Positions 10,185 through 18,700 of a stretch of DNA of 42,022 bases are shown here, piece by piece (the stretch's first letter is position 1; the number at the start of each line of letters is the position of its first letter). This DNA comes from Fibrobacteria bacterium GUT31 (GTDB lineage: Bacteria; Fibrobacterota; Fibrobacteria; Fibrobacterales; Fibrobacteraceae). The stretch spans positions 5,475-47,496 of the forward strand of contig LIUH01000028.1 in assembly GCA_001462225.1 (NCBI GenBank). Direction: 5' to 3'. A program made the position numbers and the translations under genes. The notes below the pieces were generated by a model. The model saw only the letters and a program-made list of their open reading frames with translations, searched no databases and was not told the origin of the DNA.

Positions 10185-11110
10185 TGAACTACCCCGCTTG
10201 CAATTTGGAAATTATTTTTATTGAACAATTCCAAAGCAAGTTTTTTCACCCGTTCGGAGCTTGAACTTTCGGAATTCAATTTAAAAAACTCGCTTTTTAC
10301 TTCTTCTTTAACGGATTCGTCTCTCCACTCTACATTTGAGATCTGCGAAAACACCGTGTTCTTGATTTCGCTTTTCGGAACATTGCTCAAGCATTCTTGT
10401 GAAATGGAAACGGATACGTTTTTATTTTCAGCGGCATCCATAACGTTTTCGCATATAACGGCAGCAACCTTTATTTGCGAAGATTCAAGTTCAATCTTTT
10501 GCTTAGATAAAACGCTTTCGGAAATTTCTTTTTGCCTTTTGGAATCCATCAAAAATCTGTGGATAAAAGAGAGCATTCTCGCGCTGCGCTCCTTTATGTA
10601 TGAACCTAATATTTTCTGGCTCGCAGTCAGAGACTCTAATTGCATAAAGGGTGCTATTGCCACTAAGTTCAGGGGGCGGTTTGATATTTTTCCAATATCT
10701 CTAATCGCAAAATCCACTACGGCTTTATCTATTTCAAAAATTCTCTGCTTTAAGTTTTGATTTAGGGAGTTGAACAATTTTGTGTAACGGGCGGCTATCA
10801 TGCGATAGTCATGTTCCATTTTGGTTTTAATAGCCCTAAGCTGCTTTTGCTGCGTGGTCATAAGCATTAAGTAGCTGTCCACATCGCTTTGGCCTTTCGC
10901 TATTTTTTGGGAAATTTGACTGTGCATAAGGGTGTAAAAACCGCTGTTCACATTTTGGCAAATTTTCTTTGCCGCTTGTTGCTCTGCCGCCACAACAGCG
11001 GTTTGCATGGCAACAACTGCGGCGGTTGTACCCGCCACGTGGCGAGATACTCCCTTTATCTCGTTTGCCATCGGATGCGTATCTACGGTAAAATTAAAAG
11101 TTGCTGACAT
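10181..11110 (-). CDS. Coiled-coil protein, paralogue of the adjacent downstream gene
   Basis: This 309-residue protein is of unknown family. It starts MSATFNFTVDTHPMANEIKG and lacks the Ser/Tyr-rich leader of its paralogue. It is mostly helical with a coiled coil at about 60-140 and the shared LKTKMEHDYRMIAARYTKLFNSLN block, and ends in a Ser/Glu-rich segment before a short helix. No TM segment or signal peptide is visible. An AGGAG Shine-Dalgarno lies upstream of the ATG. It lies 9 bp after the 715-residue membrane protein gene and is coupled to 9165-10184. Both paralogues have length and helix layout similar to structural or scaffold proteins, but no function can be assigned. Confidence 0.6.
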   Translation of the reverse strand: MSATFNFTVDTHPMANEIKGVSRHVAGTTAAVVAMQTAVVAAEQQAAKKICQNVNSGFYTLMHSQISQKIAKGQSDVDSYLMLMTTQQKQLRAIKTKMEHDYRMIAARYTKLFNSLNQNLKQRIFEIDKAVVDFAIRDIGKISNRPLNLVAIAPFMQLESLTASQKILGSYIKERSARMLSFIHRFLMDSKRQKEISESVLSKQKIELESSQIKVAAVICENVMDAAENKNVSVSISQECLSNVPKSEIKNTVFSQISNVEWRDESVKEEVKSEFFKLNSESSSSERVKKLALELFNKNNFQIASGVVQ

Positions 11111-11119
11111 TTTTTTCTC

Positions 11120-13267
11120 CTAGTTTTTATCATCCTCTTCTTCTTCTTCTTCATTATCAACATCTTCTTCACCGTCTTCAATATCTTCGTCATCTACATC
11201 GACTTCATCTTCCGAATCTTCATCTTCGCCGTCTTCTTCATTTTCTTCCTCGCCAACCTCCTCAGTTTCTTCCGTTTCCTCTATGCTATCTTCTTCATCC
11301 GTGGTTTCTTCAACTATTTCTTCCTCTTCTTCTTTCTCCTCTTCTTCCTTCTCTTTGGGTTTTGGCTCTTCTTGGTATGTAGCCTTTTCCAACAATTCAT
11401 TTAACGCATTTTTCGCAATTGCCGGCAAATTGAGCGCAATGCGTTCCATTGTTACGCTTTCAATAGAAGGCTCGGGAGGCAGTTCGGAAGATTTTGCAAA
11501 CAGAGGGTCAACTGCCAAAAGCTGTTTTCTTCTGAATTCCAAATTCTGTTTTTCGTTGTCTGCAATGGCAGCATCTTTGAAATTTTTATCCCTCAAAGAA
11601 GCGTCATAATATTCAACGTGTTCAAACTTCTCTGCCTTTATGTCTATATCTTCTTTTAGCCTATCCATGTACTCGTCAAAATCCGCCTGAACCTTTAAGA
11701 AGTCATTAGCCTGCATCTCAAAACCCATAAGGGTTTCCGCAACGTTTTGTTTGTTTTTCACAACAGCAGCGTCCAAATCTCCGCCGCTCGCTTTCATAGC
11801 TCTTTCCGTTTCTTTCAAAGATTTTAAGGTATTTGCCGCAGAAGTGAAATTTCTGAAACTCTCAGACATAATATTTCGCAAATCCGCTGCTTCTGCGCGG
11901 TTTCTTCCGTAAAAATCTTCGACATCTCTATGCCACTGAGTTAAGTAATCCAATTTTTGGTCGCGAATGTGATTATATACCTTTAACCTTTCCATTCTTG
12001 TTTCTTCCATTAGGCTCTGAACCATTGGCGCAACTATTTCCTGATACAACTGATGCACGCCAAAAGGAGTATTAACCTGAGAACCGTCTTCCGAACGCCA
12101 CACATCAGCGAATAAATCATAGCGAACTTTTGAGCTTTCCTTTAGCTGGAAAGGCTGATATTTATTGTTTTCCCTGCTGTAATTGAAATCTTCGTTTCTA
12201 ATTCTTTCAATTTCTTCAAATTCCAAATTCGGAGAATAATGGTTGTAAGGTGCCTTTAGCATTTTGAATAAAATTCTATTGGATTCGCCAACCACTTTGT
12301 CCGTAGAAGAAATTTTCATAGCGGATATGTTTTGAACGGAACTGGCAACGGAAAGCATCAAACTTTTCAGCACTTCTTCAAATTCCGCAGTTTCGCTGGA
12401 AATACTCTCTTTTAATTTATTTATCTCTTTGAATTTTTCTACGGATTGCCTATGCTTTTCTTTATCAAAGGCTTCAAAAACCGGGGCAGATTCGGAAATA
12501 TCGCTTGTTGCGAATTCTTTTAAAAAACTTGCGTAATCGCTTTTTGTAGCAACCAGAGGAAGCTCCACAGAGCTTGTGCTTAAATCGCCTACGCAAAAAG
12601 AGATGGTCCTTAAAGTGCGGTCTAAATTTCCGAAATAATCGTGCTGGTTTAAATGCTGAATGGAGCGGGAATATTCATCCGTATCAATTTCCTCTATTTC
12701 TTCGCTCGTTTCGACAATGGGTGCTTGCTCGGAAAGATTTTCAAGTTTGGTTACGGCTTCCGAAAGCAGCTTGCTGTTTCTTGGAATTTGCAGTTCTATT
12801 TTGGAATCCGCAACGTCGCCCGTGTAATCTATTATAAAACTCTGCTCGCCGTATTTAATTTGCTCCGCTATGGGTATATAAGCAACCCCTAGCTTTGTGA
12901 CCTTATAATCTCTAAAAATTTCGCCGTATTCCTTTTTCAATTTTTCAATTTGCGCATCCGTGTTCGCCATATCTTCTTCGCATTGTTTTATTTTGGATTT
13001 GTTCTTAAAAAATCCTATCAAAAACAGAAGACCGACTACGGTTATGCCGAATATAATCGTTAGCACAAGAAATAGGGTCTTTTTGCTTTTCGCTTTTGCC
13101 TTTAGTTGCTCAAGCTCCGGTTTGCGGTTTTCCTGATTTTTGATTTCCGTTTCTATTCTCTCTTCTTCGGCGACAATTTTCTCCGCAGCCTTTGAATAAA
13201 AGTTAAACAGAACTTTCGCCTGATCCTGATAGATGTTATCGGAATCTTTAAAAATTTTTGCAGCCAT
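11120..13267 (-). CDS. Membrane-anchored coiled-coil protein with acidic C-terminal tail
   Basis: The 715-residue protein has a charged N-terminal coiled coil (about 15-62), one TM helix (about 64-86, TLFLVLTIIFGITVVGLLFLI), a second coiled coil (about 90-115), then a large soluble region (about 120-625). The last roughly 85 residues are almost entirely Glu/Asp, with some Lys and Val near the start. The positive-inside rule gives no clear orientation; because the SPFH and zinc-ribbon partners are cytoplasmic, I infer that the bulk is cytoplasmic. No catalytic motif is recognised. The acidic tail could bind cations or basic partners, or act as an entropic spacer. An AAGGAG Shine-Dalgarno lies upstream, 12 bp after the 4-TM gene. 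Confidence 0.6.
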   Translation of the reverse strand: MAAKIFKDSDNIYQDQAKVLFNFYSKAAEKIVAEEERIETEIKNQENRKPELEQLKAKAKSKKTLFLVLTIIFGITVVGLLFLIGFFKNKSKIKQCEEDMANTDAQIEKLKKEYGEIFRDYKVTKLGVAYIPIAEQIKYGEQSFIIDYTGDVADSKIELQIPRNSKLLSEAVTKLENLSEQAPIVETSEEIEEIDTDEYSRSIQHLNQHDYFGNLDRTLRTISFCVGDLSTSSVELPLVATKSDYASFLKEFATSDISESAPVFEAFDKEKHRQSVEKFKEINKLKESISSETAEFEEVLKSLMLSVASSVQNISAMKISSTDKVVGESNRILFKMLKAPYNHYSPNLEFEEIERIRNEDFNYSRENNKYQPFQLKESSKVRYDLFADVWRSEDGSQVNTPFGVHQLYQEIVAPMVQSLMEETRMERLKVYNHIRDQKLDYLTQWHRDVEDFYGRNRAEAADLRNIMSESFRNFTSAANTLKSLKETERAMKASGGDLDAAVVKNKQNVAETLMGFEMQANDFLKVQADFDEYMDRLKEDIDIKAEKFEHVEYYDASLRDKNFKDAAIADNEKQNLEFRRKQLLAVDPLFAKSSELPPEPSIESVTMERIALNLPAIAKNALNELLEKATYQEEPKPKEKEEEEKEEEEEIVEETTDEEDSIEETEETEEVGEEENEEDGEDEDSEDEVDVDDEDIEDGEEDVDNEEEEEEDDKN

Positions 13268-13279
13268 TTTTTACTCCTT

Positions 13280-13981
13280 TTAATTAAGAACTTTTTTCCG
13301 TTCGGTTAAGGTTATTTCACACATTTTTAGAAGTTCATCTATTTCAACTTGTTCTAAATTGCCAAAATCCAGTTTTGTTTCAAGTGCCTTCAAAGACTCT
13401 ACAAAAGAATTGTCCAAATACCCTGCTTGCGTGGAATTGTTCGGGGATAAATATCTCGCTTCATCTTCCATCTTTGCAATTCTCTCTAATATCCATTGAG
13501 GAAAATCGCTCTTAACCGAAAGTTTTCGCCTAAAATTGTTGAGGGCAAATTTGAGAATATCCCTGTTTTCCGTTAAAGCGGCTTCTTTTTTATGAATGCT
13601 TGCAACTTTGCTTTCTGCACCCTTGCTGGCAATTAAAAACGCAGAAAGAAGAAAAAGCAATACCAAATGTATTATCAACTGAATATTAAAAGAAACTTTT
13701 ATTTCCGAGAGATTGCAGTAGAGCATTGCCGCAATGGCGAAAATCGAATAAAATATAATTCCGTACCACCGAATACCGAGAGCACCCACTTCCTTGTTGC
13801 TTTTGTCTTTTAGGTTTATCCAGGGAATAAATGCCTGCCAGCACCATAGAAAATAAACCACAGAAGTTACAGCCATGCAAAGATATTTTTCCGGGCTGGA
13901 ACTTCCAAAGAGCAAAAAGCAAGCGATGATTATTGCCTCGCCAAATACGGTTAAAAGTATTGAAAGGTGAGAAAATTTCAT
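13280..13981 (-). CDS. Four-TM membrane protein of the SPFH operon
   Basis: The chosen ATG at 13981 gives 233 residues starting MKFSHLSILLTVFGEAIIIACF. A longer in-frame version to 14185 would overlap the zinc-ribbon end of the SPFH gene for about 190 bp and adds a Cys/Arg-rich stretch that is clearly shadow sequence. AGAGGT upstream of 13981 supports the short form. Four TM helices are predicted (about 5-25, 32-55, 70-90, 97-117), followed by a cytoplasmic tail of about 110 residues with helical, charged sequence. The family is not recognised. It starts 11 bp after the SPFH gene stop. Confidence 0.65.
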   Translation of the reverse strand: MKFSHLSILLTVFGEAIIIACFLLFGSSSPEKYLCMAVTSVVYFLWCWQAFIPWINLKDKSNKEVGALGIRWYGIIFYSIFAIAAMLYCNLSEIKVSFNIQLIIHLVLLFLLSAFLIASKGAESKVASIHKKEAALTENRDILKFALNNFRRKLSVKSDFPQWILERIAKMEDEARYLSPNNSTQAGYLDNSFVESLKALETKLDFGNLEQVEIDELLKMCEITLTERKKVLN

Positions 13982-13992
13982 TATTTTAACCT

Positions 13993-15303
13993 CTACCTCT
14001 TTTGTCCGCAGGCCGGGCAAAATTTTGAAGTTCCGGGGATTACAGTACCGCAACGGCTGCAATTTGCACCGCCTTGGCCCGGTGCAGCCGAAAAGCCGCA
14101 ACTTCCGCAGAATTTGCTGCCAATGGGCAAATCCGCATTGCATTGCGGGCATTTGCCGCCGCTTTCCACAAGCGGAGTCCCGCAACTAACGCATCTTTTT
14201 GATTTTTGGTCGTTATCCGTTCCGCAATTCGGGCATGGATTGTAAGAATCTCCGCAGTGCGGGCAAAATTTCATTGCACTGGAGAATTTTTTCGAGCATT
14301 TATCGCAATAAATCATTTTAACGGCCATTGCAGCACCCACGCCTTGCTGCCCGGGAATTGCTTGCGCCCCCGTTGGGCTTGGATTTGCACCGAAACTCGG
14401 TTGACCGTAAGCCGGTGCCATCATTCCCGCACCAATACCTCCGGCTACACCACCGCCCCCGCCGCCCATCATGCTCATTGCCATCATTGCGCCGATTATG
14501 CTGGTGCCGTCTCCGCTACCGCCGCCACCGCCCATTTGGCTTATGGCATTGTTCGCCGTTTTGAACGCTTGCTCTTGCTGCCAAGTTTTCCCCATTATTT
14601 TCTGGGTTTGTTGCTCTGCAATGGCATCTTTTATCTTTTTGCCTTGTTCGGTAGTTTCGTCTATATCTATGCTGGAAACGTAAAACTGTTTCAGGTTAAA
14701 ACCGAAATCCGCCCAAAAAGCGACCATTTTTTGCTTCAAATGGTCGGAAATTTCGTCTAAATGCCCTTGAATTTCCATGAAACTGATTCTATTCTGGCTC
14801 ATGAAAGATACAACCAGGCTTTTCACCTTTGTTGAAAATTCCCCTTTGAAATGGCTTGATAAATCGTCTTTTGTGAATATTGTATCCGTTCCCACCAATT
14901 TAACCAAAAATTTCTCGGCATCTTCTATTTTCAAACCGTATTGCCCGTATGCTATCAGGGGCATATAATTATATACCGCATCGTTTATGTTTATTTTATT
15001 TACAGCCCATTCCAAATTATACGGCTCGGTTTTGTTCACAAACCAAACTTCGGCGAAAAACGGGTTTTTTCCGCCAAAGGGGAGGCCGAACAAGCTACGC
15101 AAAATCGGTAAATTTTCGGTATCCAAAGTGTGTTTGCCGGGGCCGAATTTGCCCATCAATTTGCCTTTCGAAAAAAGTACTGCTTCTTGGCTCTCATGAA
15201 CTATAAGTTGAGTATAAGTGCTCAAATTCTGGTGGGGAAATTTATAAGCGTAAATTTTTTCTTCGCTTTGGGGTTGCCAGCTTACAAGGTCGATTATAGA
15301 CAT
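13993..15303 (-). CDS. SPFH-domain protein with C-terminal zinc ribbons (YdjI / virion-core-like)
   Basis: SPFH proteins (flotillin/stomatin superfamily) oligomerise at membranes. The start at 15303 is preferred over 15351 because GGAG lies 5 nt upstream; it gives 436 residues. Residues about 10-225 match the SPFH domain of the bacterial YdjI type (IDLVSWQPQSEEKIYAYKFP, FGPGKHTLDTENLPIL, EVWFVNKTE). A Gly/Met-rich linker (about 255-320) follows. The C-terminus has four Cys pairs of zinc-ribbon type (YCDKC...FCPHCG, PCPNCG...RCVSCG, KCPQCN...FCGSCG, NCSRCG...FCPACG). In Bacillus subtilis, YdjI is encoded with YdjG, YdjH and PspA and recruits PspA to the membrane, as I recall; here the partners differ and there is no PspA. 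It heads an eight-gene operon behind a good promoter. Confidence 0.88.
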   Translation of the reverse strand: MSIIDLVSWQPQSEEKIYAYKFPHQNLSTYTQLIVHESQEAVLFSKGKLMGKFGPGKHTLDTENLPILRSLFGLPFGGKNPFFAEVWFVNKTEPYNLEWAVNKININDAVYNYMPLIAYGQYGLKIEDAEKFLVKLVGTDTIFTKDDLSSHFKGEFSTKVKSLVVSFMSQNRISFMEIQGHLDEISDHLKQKMVAFWADFGFNLKQFYVSSIDIDETTEQGKKIKDAIAEQQTQKIMGKTWQQEQAFKTANNAISQMGGGGGSGDGTSIIGAMMAMSMMGGGGGGVAGGIGAGMMAPAYGQPSFGANPSPTGAQAIPGQQGVGAAMAVKMIYCDKCSKKFSSAMKFCPHCGDSYNPCPNCGTDNDQKSKRCVSCGTPLVESGGKCPQCNADLPIGSKFCGSCGFSAAPGQGGANCSRCGTVIPGTSKFCPACGQKR

Positions 15304-15322
15304 AAGTTCTCCATGAATAGCA

Positions 15323-15351
15323 AATATAGATAATTTTTTTAAAAAAAGCAA
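15323..15351 (-). promoter_or_regulatory. Sigma70-type promoter of the SPFH operon
   Basis: On the minus strand TTGCTT (15346-15351) and TATATT (15323-15328) are separated by 17 nt. A/T tracts immediately upstream (15352-15374) resemble an UP element. The predicted start lies about 14 nt before the ATG at 15303, leaving room for the GGAG ribosome-binding site. Confidence 0.6.
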
Positions 15352-15449
15352 GAAAAAAATTAAAAAAAATTAAAATCGGGCTAAATTTAACAAAAAAGCA
15401 CATTTTTCCGCAAAAAAATTAACTTCGACAATGCGTCACCCAAATTTTA

Positions 15450-15511
15450 CATTACCCCTTTAATACCTTTTTAATACCTCGGCAATACCTTTTTCATACA
15501 CCGGTAATACC
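15450..15511 (+). promoter_or_regulatory. Six 7-bp direct repeats in 11-bp phase (OmpR/PhoB-type operator)
   Basis: Seven-mers start at 15450, 15461, 15472, 15483, 15494 and 15505: CATTACC, TAATACC, TAATACC, CAATACC, TCATACA, TAATACC. Each is separated by exactly 4 bp (CCTT, TTTT, TCGG, TTTT, CCGG). Winged-helix response regulators of the OmpR/PhoB family bind tandem 7+4 repeats of this form. The last repeat ends 11 nt before a TATATT (15523-15528) upstream of the gene at 15562, where a -35 would lie, as in class II activated promoters. The rest of the 258-bp gap is A/T-rich with no gene. Confidence 0.65.
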
Positions 15512-15561
15512 AACATTTAATTTATATTTAAAAAATACGTATTTCAGCCCCGAGGTTCACT

Positions 15562-16803
15562 GTGAACAAGCCAAAATCAGGTTTCAGAAAACTTTATCTT
15601 CCCATCCTCTTTATCCTTTTCATCGGGGGCATCGGGGTTCAGGCACTCACTTCCTGCTCATCAGACGACGGCAATGAAGGCACTCCTCTACCTGGTGGCA
15701 ACAGCGGGAATTTAGAAAGCTTTATCAAAGGCAAGTTCAACAAGAATGCGACAGAGCAGGCATTTTTCCAGTTGAATAAGAAAATTAACACAGTGGCCCC
15801 AAAAATGCTGGCGAGGACTCTCTCCTCAAAAGAGACCGAGCTTGAAGGCGAACTTGAAGACGGTGATATTATTATAAAACTCAGAGGCTCATACGATGAA
15901 GAAACGGGAAATTACACCGCATCTGCGGATGCATCGTTTATGCGTTACACCATCAGCAGCACTCTCTCCGGCGCAACAGCTACGGTGGTAGTAAAAGACG
16001 GCCCTGACCCCGACAATTGGCCCGTTCAAGTCTTTGATGTCACAGAAGACAATACCGTTGATATCACAGGCACGGCTCAGGAAGCAGTAACTACGGGAAT
16101 GCCGGAAAATATTCTGGGCAATTGGTATTTTACAGATGATGGCGTTGCCGGCACGATTATCTTCACCGAATGGGCTTTGCTCTTAAAATTGGATGCTGAA
16201 AGTCTTGATTCCCTGATTGCGCTGCCAATTTTAGAAGTTGAAAATAAAAGCGGTTATAGCGATATAATCATCGGCAATCCGCAATATGAAGCAACAGATG
16301 AGCAAGCTACGGATGCACATAGAGCATGGCTGGCCGCCAAAGGTGTTGAAACGGAAAAATTCGCAAATCCCAGTTATAGTCCTGGGTTTGGCGATGGTGA
16401 ATATTGTTACAAAATTGTGGGTTCCATAGTATGCCAACCAAACGAAGATGGGACTGATTGCAGGGAACCGGATCCGGACCAACTTTCTATCCCGCCCCGG
16501 GAAGCGCAAATCTGCCCCGGAGGCCGGATGTTTATGATGGGGTGGTTTGCGCCGAAGGAAGTGTATGATAAAGTTCAAAACGCAATTCGTGAAGGCAAAA
16601 TAGAACAGTATCTCAAAAGCATAGGCGCTGAACCTACTATCTATTATCAGAAATTCAAGGTAGGATATACCGCCAACGCTACTATGTCTTGGGTGTCTTA
16701 TGTGCAAACAACCGAAAATGGCTATACTAGTATGCTTGGTAGTTTTGCGGCAGCAAAGACGGCATCAACGCTCTCTGAAATAGTTATGACTTTCAATAGG
16801 TAA
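15562..16803 (+). CDS. Predicted secreted lipoprotein, unknown family
   Basis: The GTG start at 15562 has GAGG 8 nt upstream. The 413-residue product has a signal peptide with a long n-region and a lipobox (ALTSC, Cys32), followed by an acidic Gly/Asn linker typical of surface lipoproteins. The rest is acidic and mostly beta, with phrases such as ILGNWYFTDDGVAGTIIFTEW that resemble lipocalin-like or calycin-type secreted proteins, though I cannot confirm that. Four to five cysteines sit together (EYCYKIVGSIVCQ...TDCRE...AQICPGG) and could form disulphides. It is the first gene of a three-gene secreted-protein operon, probably controlled by the repeat array just upstream. Confidence 0.7.
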   Translation: MNKPKSGFRKLYLPILFILFIGGIGVQALTSCSSDDGNEGTPLPGGNSGNLESFIKGKFNKNATEQAFFQLNKKINTVAPKMLARTLSSKETELEGELEDGDIIIKLRGSYDEETGNYTASADASFMRYTISSTLSGATATVVVKDGPDPDNWPVQVFDVTEDNTVDITGTAQEAVTTGMPENILGNWYFTDDGVAGTIIFTEWALLLKLDAESLDSLIALPILEVENKSGYSDIIIGNPQYEATDEQATDAHRAWLAAKGVETEKFANPSYSPGFGDGEYCYKIVGSIVCQPNEDGTDCREPDPDQLSIPPREAQICPGGRMFMMGWFAPKEVYDKVQNAIREGKIEQYLKSIGAEPTIYYQKFKVGYTANATMSWVSYVQTTENGYTSMLGSFAAAKTASTLSEIVMTFNR

Positions 16804-16834
16804 CAGGAATTTTCACCCATCAAGGAGACCCATT

Positions 16835-18682
16835 ATGAACAAGTTCAAAATCTTCATGTTAATTTTCGCTGCAAATGCGCTGGCACAAGGCACGGCACAG
16901 TTGCCGTTCAAGGTAAACGTCAATGCCACCGTTAAGCTGCAGCAAGGCACAAGGATAATCGAAGAGAATGTGACGGCGAACACGCCATACACCTTCACAA
17001 TCTCGGAGGCTACACCGATAAGGCCCGGCTCAGAGATACCTAAACCTACAATTTATGGTTCCCGTGGGAGGCTCGCTTTGGGGTTGCCCTCTTTGTACAA
17101 TGGTGCCGAGATAGCCTTGTATTCTCTGAGCGGGAAGCGTGTGATGCATGGGAGGGCAGATGCGGCAAAAAGCATATCGCACCCGAATATGGCGACGGGC
17201 GTTTACCTGTTGCATGTGAAGGGAAGCAGCAGCACCTTTTCAACCCGCTTAACACATCAAGGCGGGGGAATGAGCATTGATGTTGCCTTTGGAGATGCCA
17301 AGGTTGCCCCATTAAAGAAAGAGGAATTAGGAACTTGGAATATTACTGTTTCGTCGGCAACTTACTTAGATAGTGCATACAGCCTTGCAATCGATGCGGG
17401 GAGCAACACGATGCAGGTTATAACTCTGAAACCATCCGACAATCCGATAGCTAAAATGATGCGTAAGGTAAAACCGTCCGATTATTTGAGTGGAACTGCG
17501 TTTGGGGCAAGCGGAGGGATGGGGCCTAGTTTGGGCAAAAAATCCGCTTTGGCTAAGATCATAATCCCTTCTGAAATTCAGGAAGCCGAAGCTGATGAAC
17601 AGAACTATTGTGGAATTAGTGGGAGGATATTATCCTTAGACAGCGAATATGAAGAAATTGCCGGGATATACGAGTACGCAATGCAGGTAATTGAGTACTT
17701 CGACAATCTTGATGATCCCGATGCCGAGCATATAGTGCATCTTTTTGGAGACGGCGAGGTAGAGTATAATTTCGAGTTTGATGAAACGGAAAGCGCCATC
17801 AAAATGACGTTCACACAAGACTACACGAATGGAACGCTAACCCAAACTTCCGTCACTATCCTTACGATGGCAAAAGAAGGTCCGATGCTCATCAAGGGGT
17901 ATTCAAGAAAAACTTCAAGCAATTCTGTTGCAATTTCGGAAGCATCAGGCTGGGAACGAACCGTCGTGTTTGCCCGCTCCGATAATGTGTACGAGATTGC
18001 CACGAATTTCGTCGTACCGAATGGCGAATTTAGCCAAGCCCAGAAGTTATATGCTAAAATTGACAGTAGCGGAGGCAGTACGCAGGCTATCCTCGTCGCA
18101 TACGTTGATCAACAAAGTAAGTACCTGACCAAATCCAGACTCAGTTCGCAAGACGGATATACCACTTCGCTCAGATGGGCACATAACGAACTTTATGATG
18201 ATACTACGATGGCTTTCGGCGTGTACACTGATTTCCCTCGGAAGTATGTACTCAGCGGTTTAATCGATTGGTTCGGTGGCGCTGAACGTTTAGATTACTA
18301 TATACCGCTGTATATGCTGGAAGGTTTTACCGAAATCAATACGGAAGGGCGTGATGTTACTATTACCGGCGATGATCAGATTTACACTCTTCCTTATGGT
18401 ATTAACATCAACTCTATGGAATATGCGGGAAAGATCAACGTTCCAGCCAATGGCGATTGCTACTATGGGGCAGCAGATGAGATAGATCTGGACGAGCTTC
18501 GCATAACTAAGGAAGAATACGATGAGAACGGTCTTCCTCAGCCATTCGTGTTCAAAGACGCGGCATATACGGATCTTTTTACCCGAGTGGTGGACGAAAC
18601 CAGAAACAATTTTGCTGATGTGGTTGAGGGTTATAACGCTGAGTTTATTGATGATTTTATCACCAACTTCAGCGTTGATTGA
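16835..18682 (+). CDS. Secreted protein with an internal type IX sorting-like (Por) domain
   Basis: The 615-residue protein has a signal peptide (MNKFKIFMLIFAANALAQG, cleavage near ALA-QG) and an AAGGAG Shine-Dalgarno. Residues about 75-150 (LYNGAEIALYSLSGKRV...MATGVYLLHVKGSS) match the beta-sandwich consensus of type IX C-terminal sorting domains, but here the domain is near the N-terminus, followed by about 460 more residues. The remainder is beta-rich and acidic, with no catalytic motif I recognise. It contains a Ser/Gly linker around residues 225-240. It lies 31 bp after the lipoprotein gene and 18 bp before the giant gene, so the three are probably co-expressed on the cell surface. Confidence 0.75.
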   Translation: MNKFKIFMLIFAANALAQGTAQLPFKVNVNATVKLQQGTRIIEENVTANTPYTFTISEATPIRPGSEIPKPTIYGSRGRLALGLPSLYNGAEIALYSLSGKRVMHGRADAAKSISHPNMATGVYLLHVKGSSSTFSTRLTHQGGGMSIDVAFGDAKVAPLKKEELGTWNITVSSATYLDSAYSLAIDAGSNTMQVITLKPSDNPIAKMMRKVKPSDYLSGTAFGASGGMGPSLGKKSALAKIIIPSEIQEAEADEQNYCGISGRILSLDSEYEEIAGIYEYAMQVIEYFDNLDDPDAEHIVHLFGDGEVEYNFEFDETESAIKMTFTQDYTNGTLTQTSVTILTMAKEGPMLIKGYSRKTSSNSVAISEASGWERTVVFARSDNVYEIATNFVVPNGEFSQAQKLYAKIDSSGGSTQAILVAYVDQQSKYLTKSRLSSQDGYTTSLRWAHNELYDDTTMAFGVYTDFPRKYVLSGLIDWFGGAERLDYYIPLYMLEGFTEINTEGRDVTITGDDQIYTLPYGININSMEYAGKINVPANGDCYYGAADEIDLDELRITKEEYDENGLPQPFVFKDAAYTDLFTRVVDETRNNFADVVEGYNAEFIDDFITNFSVD

Positions 18683-18700
18683 GGAAGTGAGGAATAGAAC

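Noticed and set aside
11101-11382. Leu-rich plus-strand ORF resembling a TM protein
   Set aside because: It is the complement of the Glu/Asp codons of the acidic tail; the Leu richness follows from CTT/CTC on the reverse strand.
13982-14185. N-terminal extension of the 4-TM protein
   Set aside because: It overlaps the zinc-ribbon coding end of the SPFH gene in another frame; the Shine-Dalgarno and hydrophobic start favour 13981.
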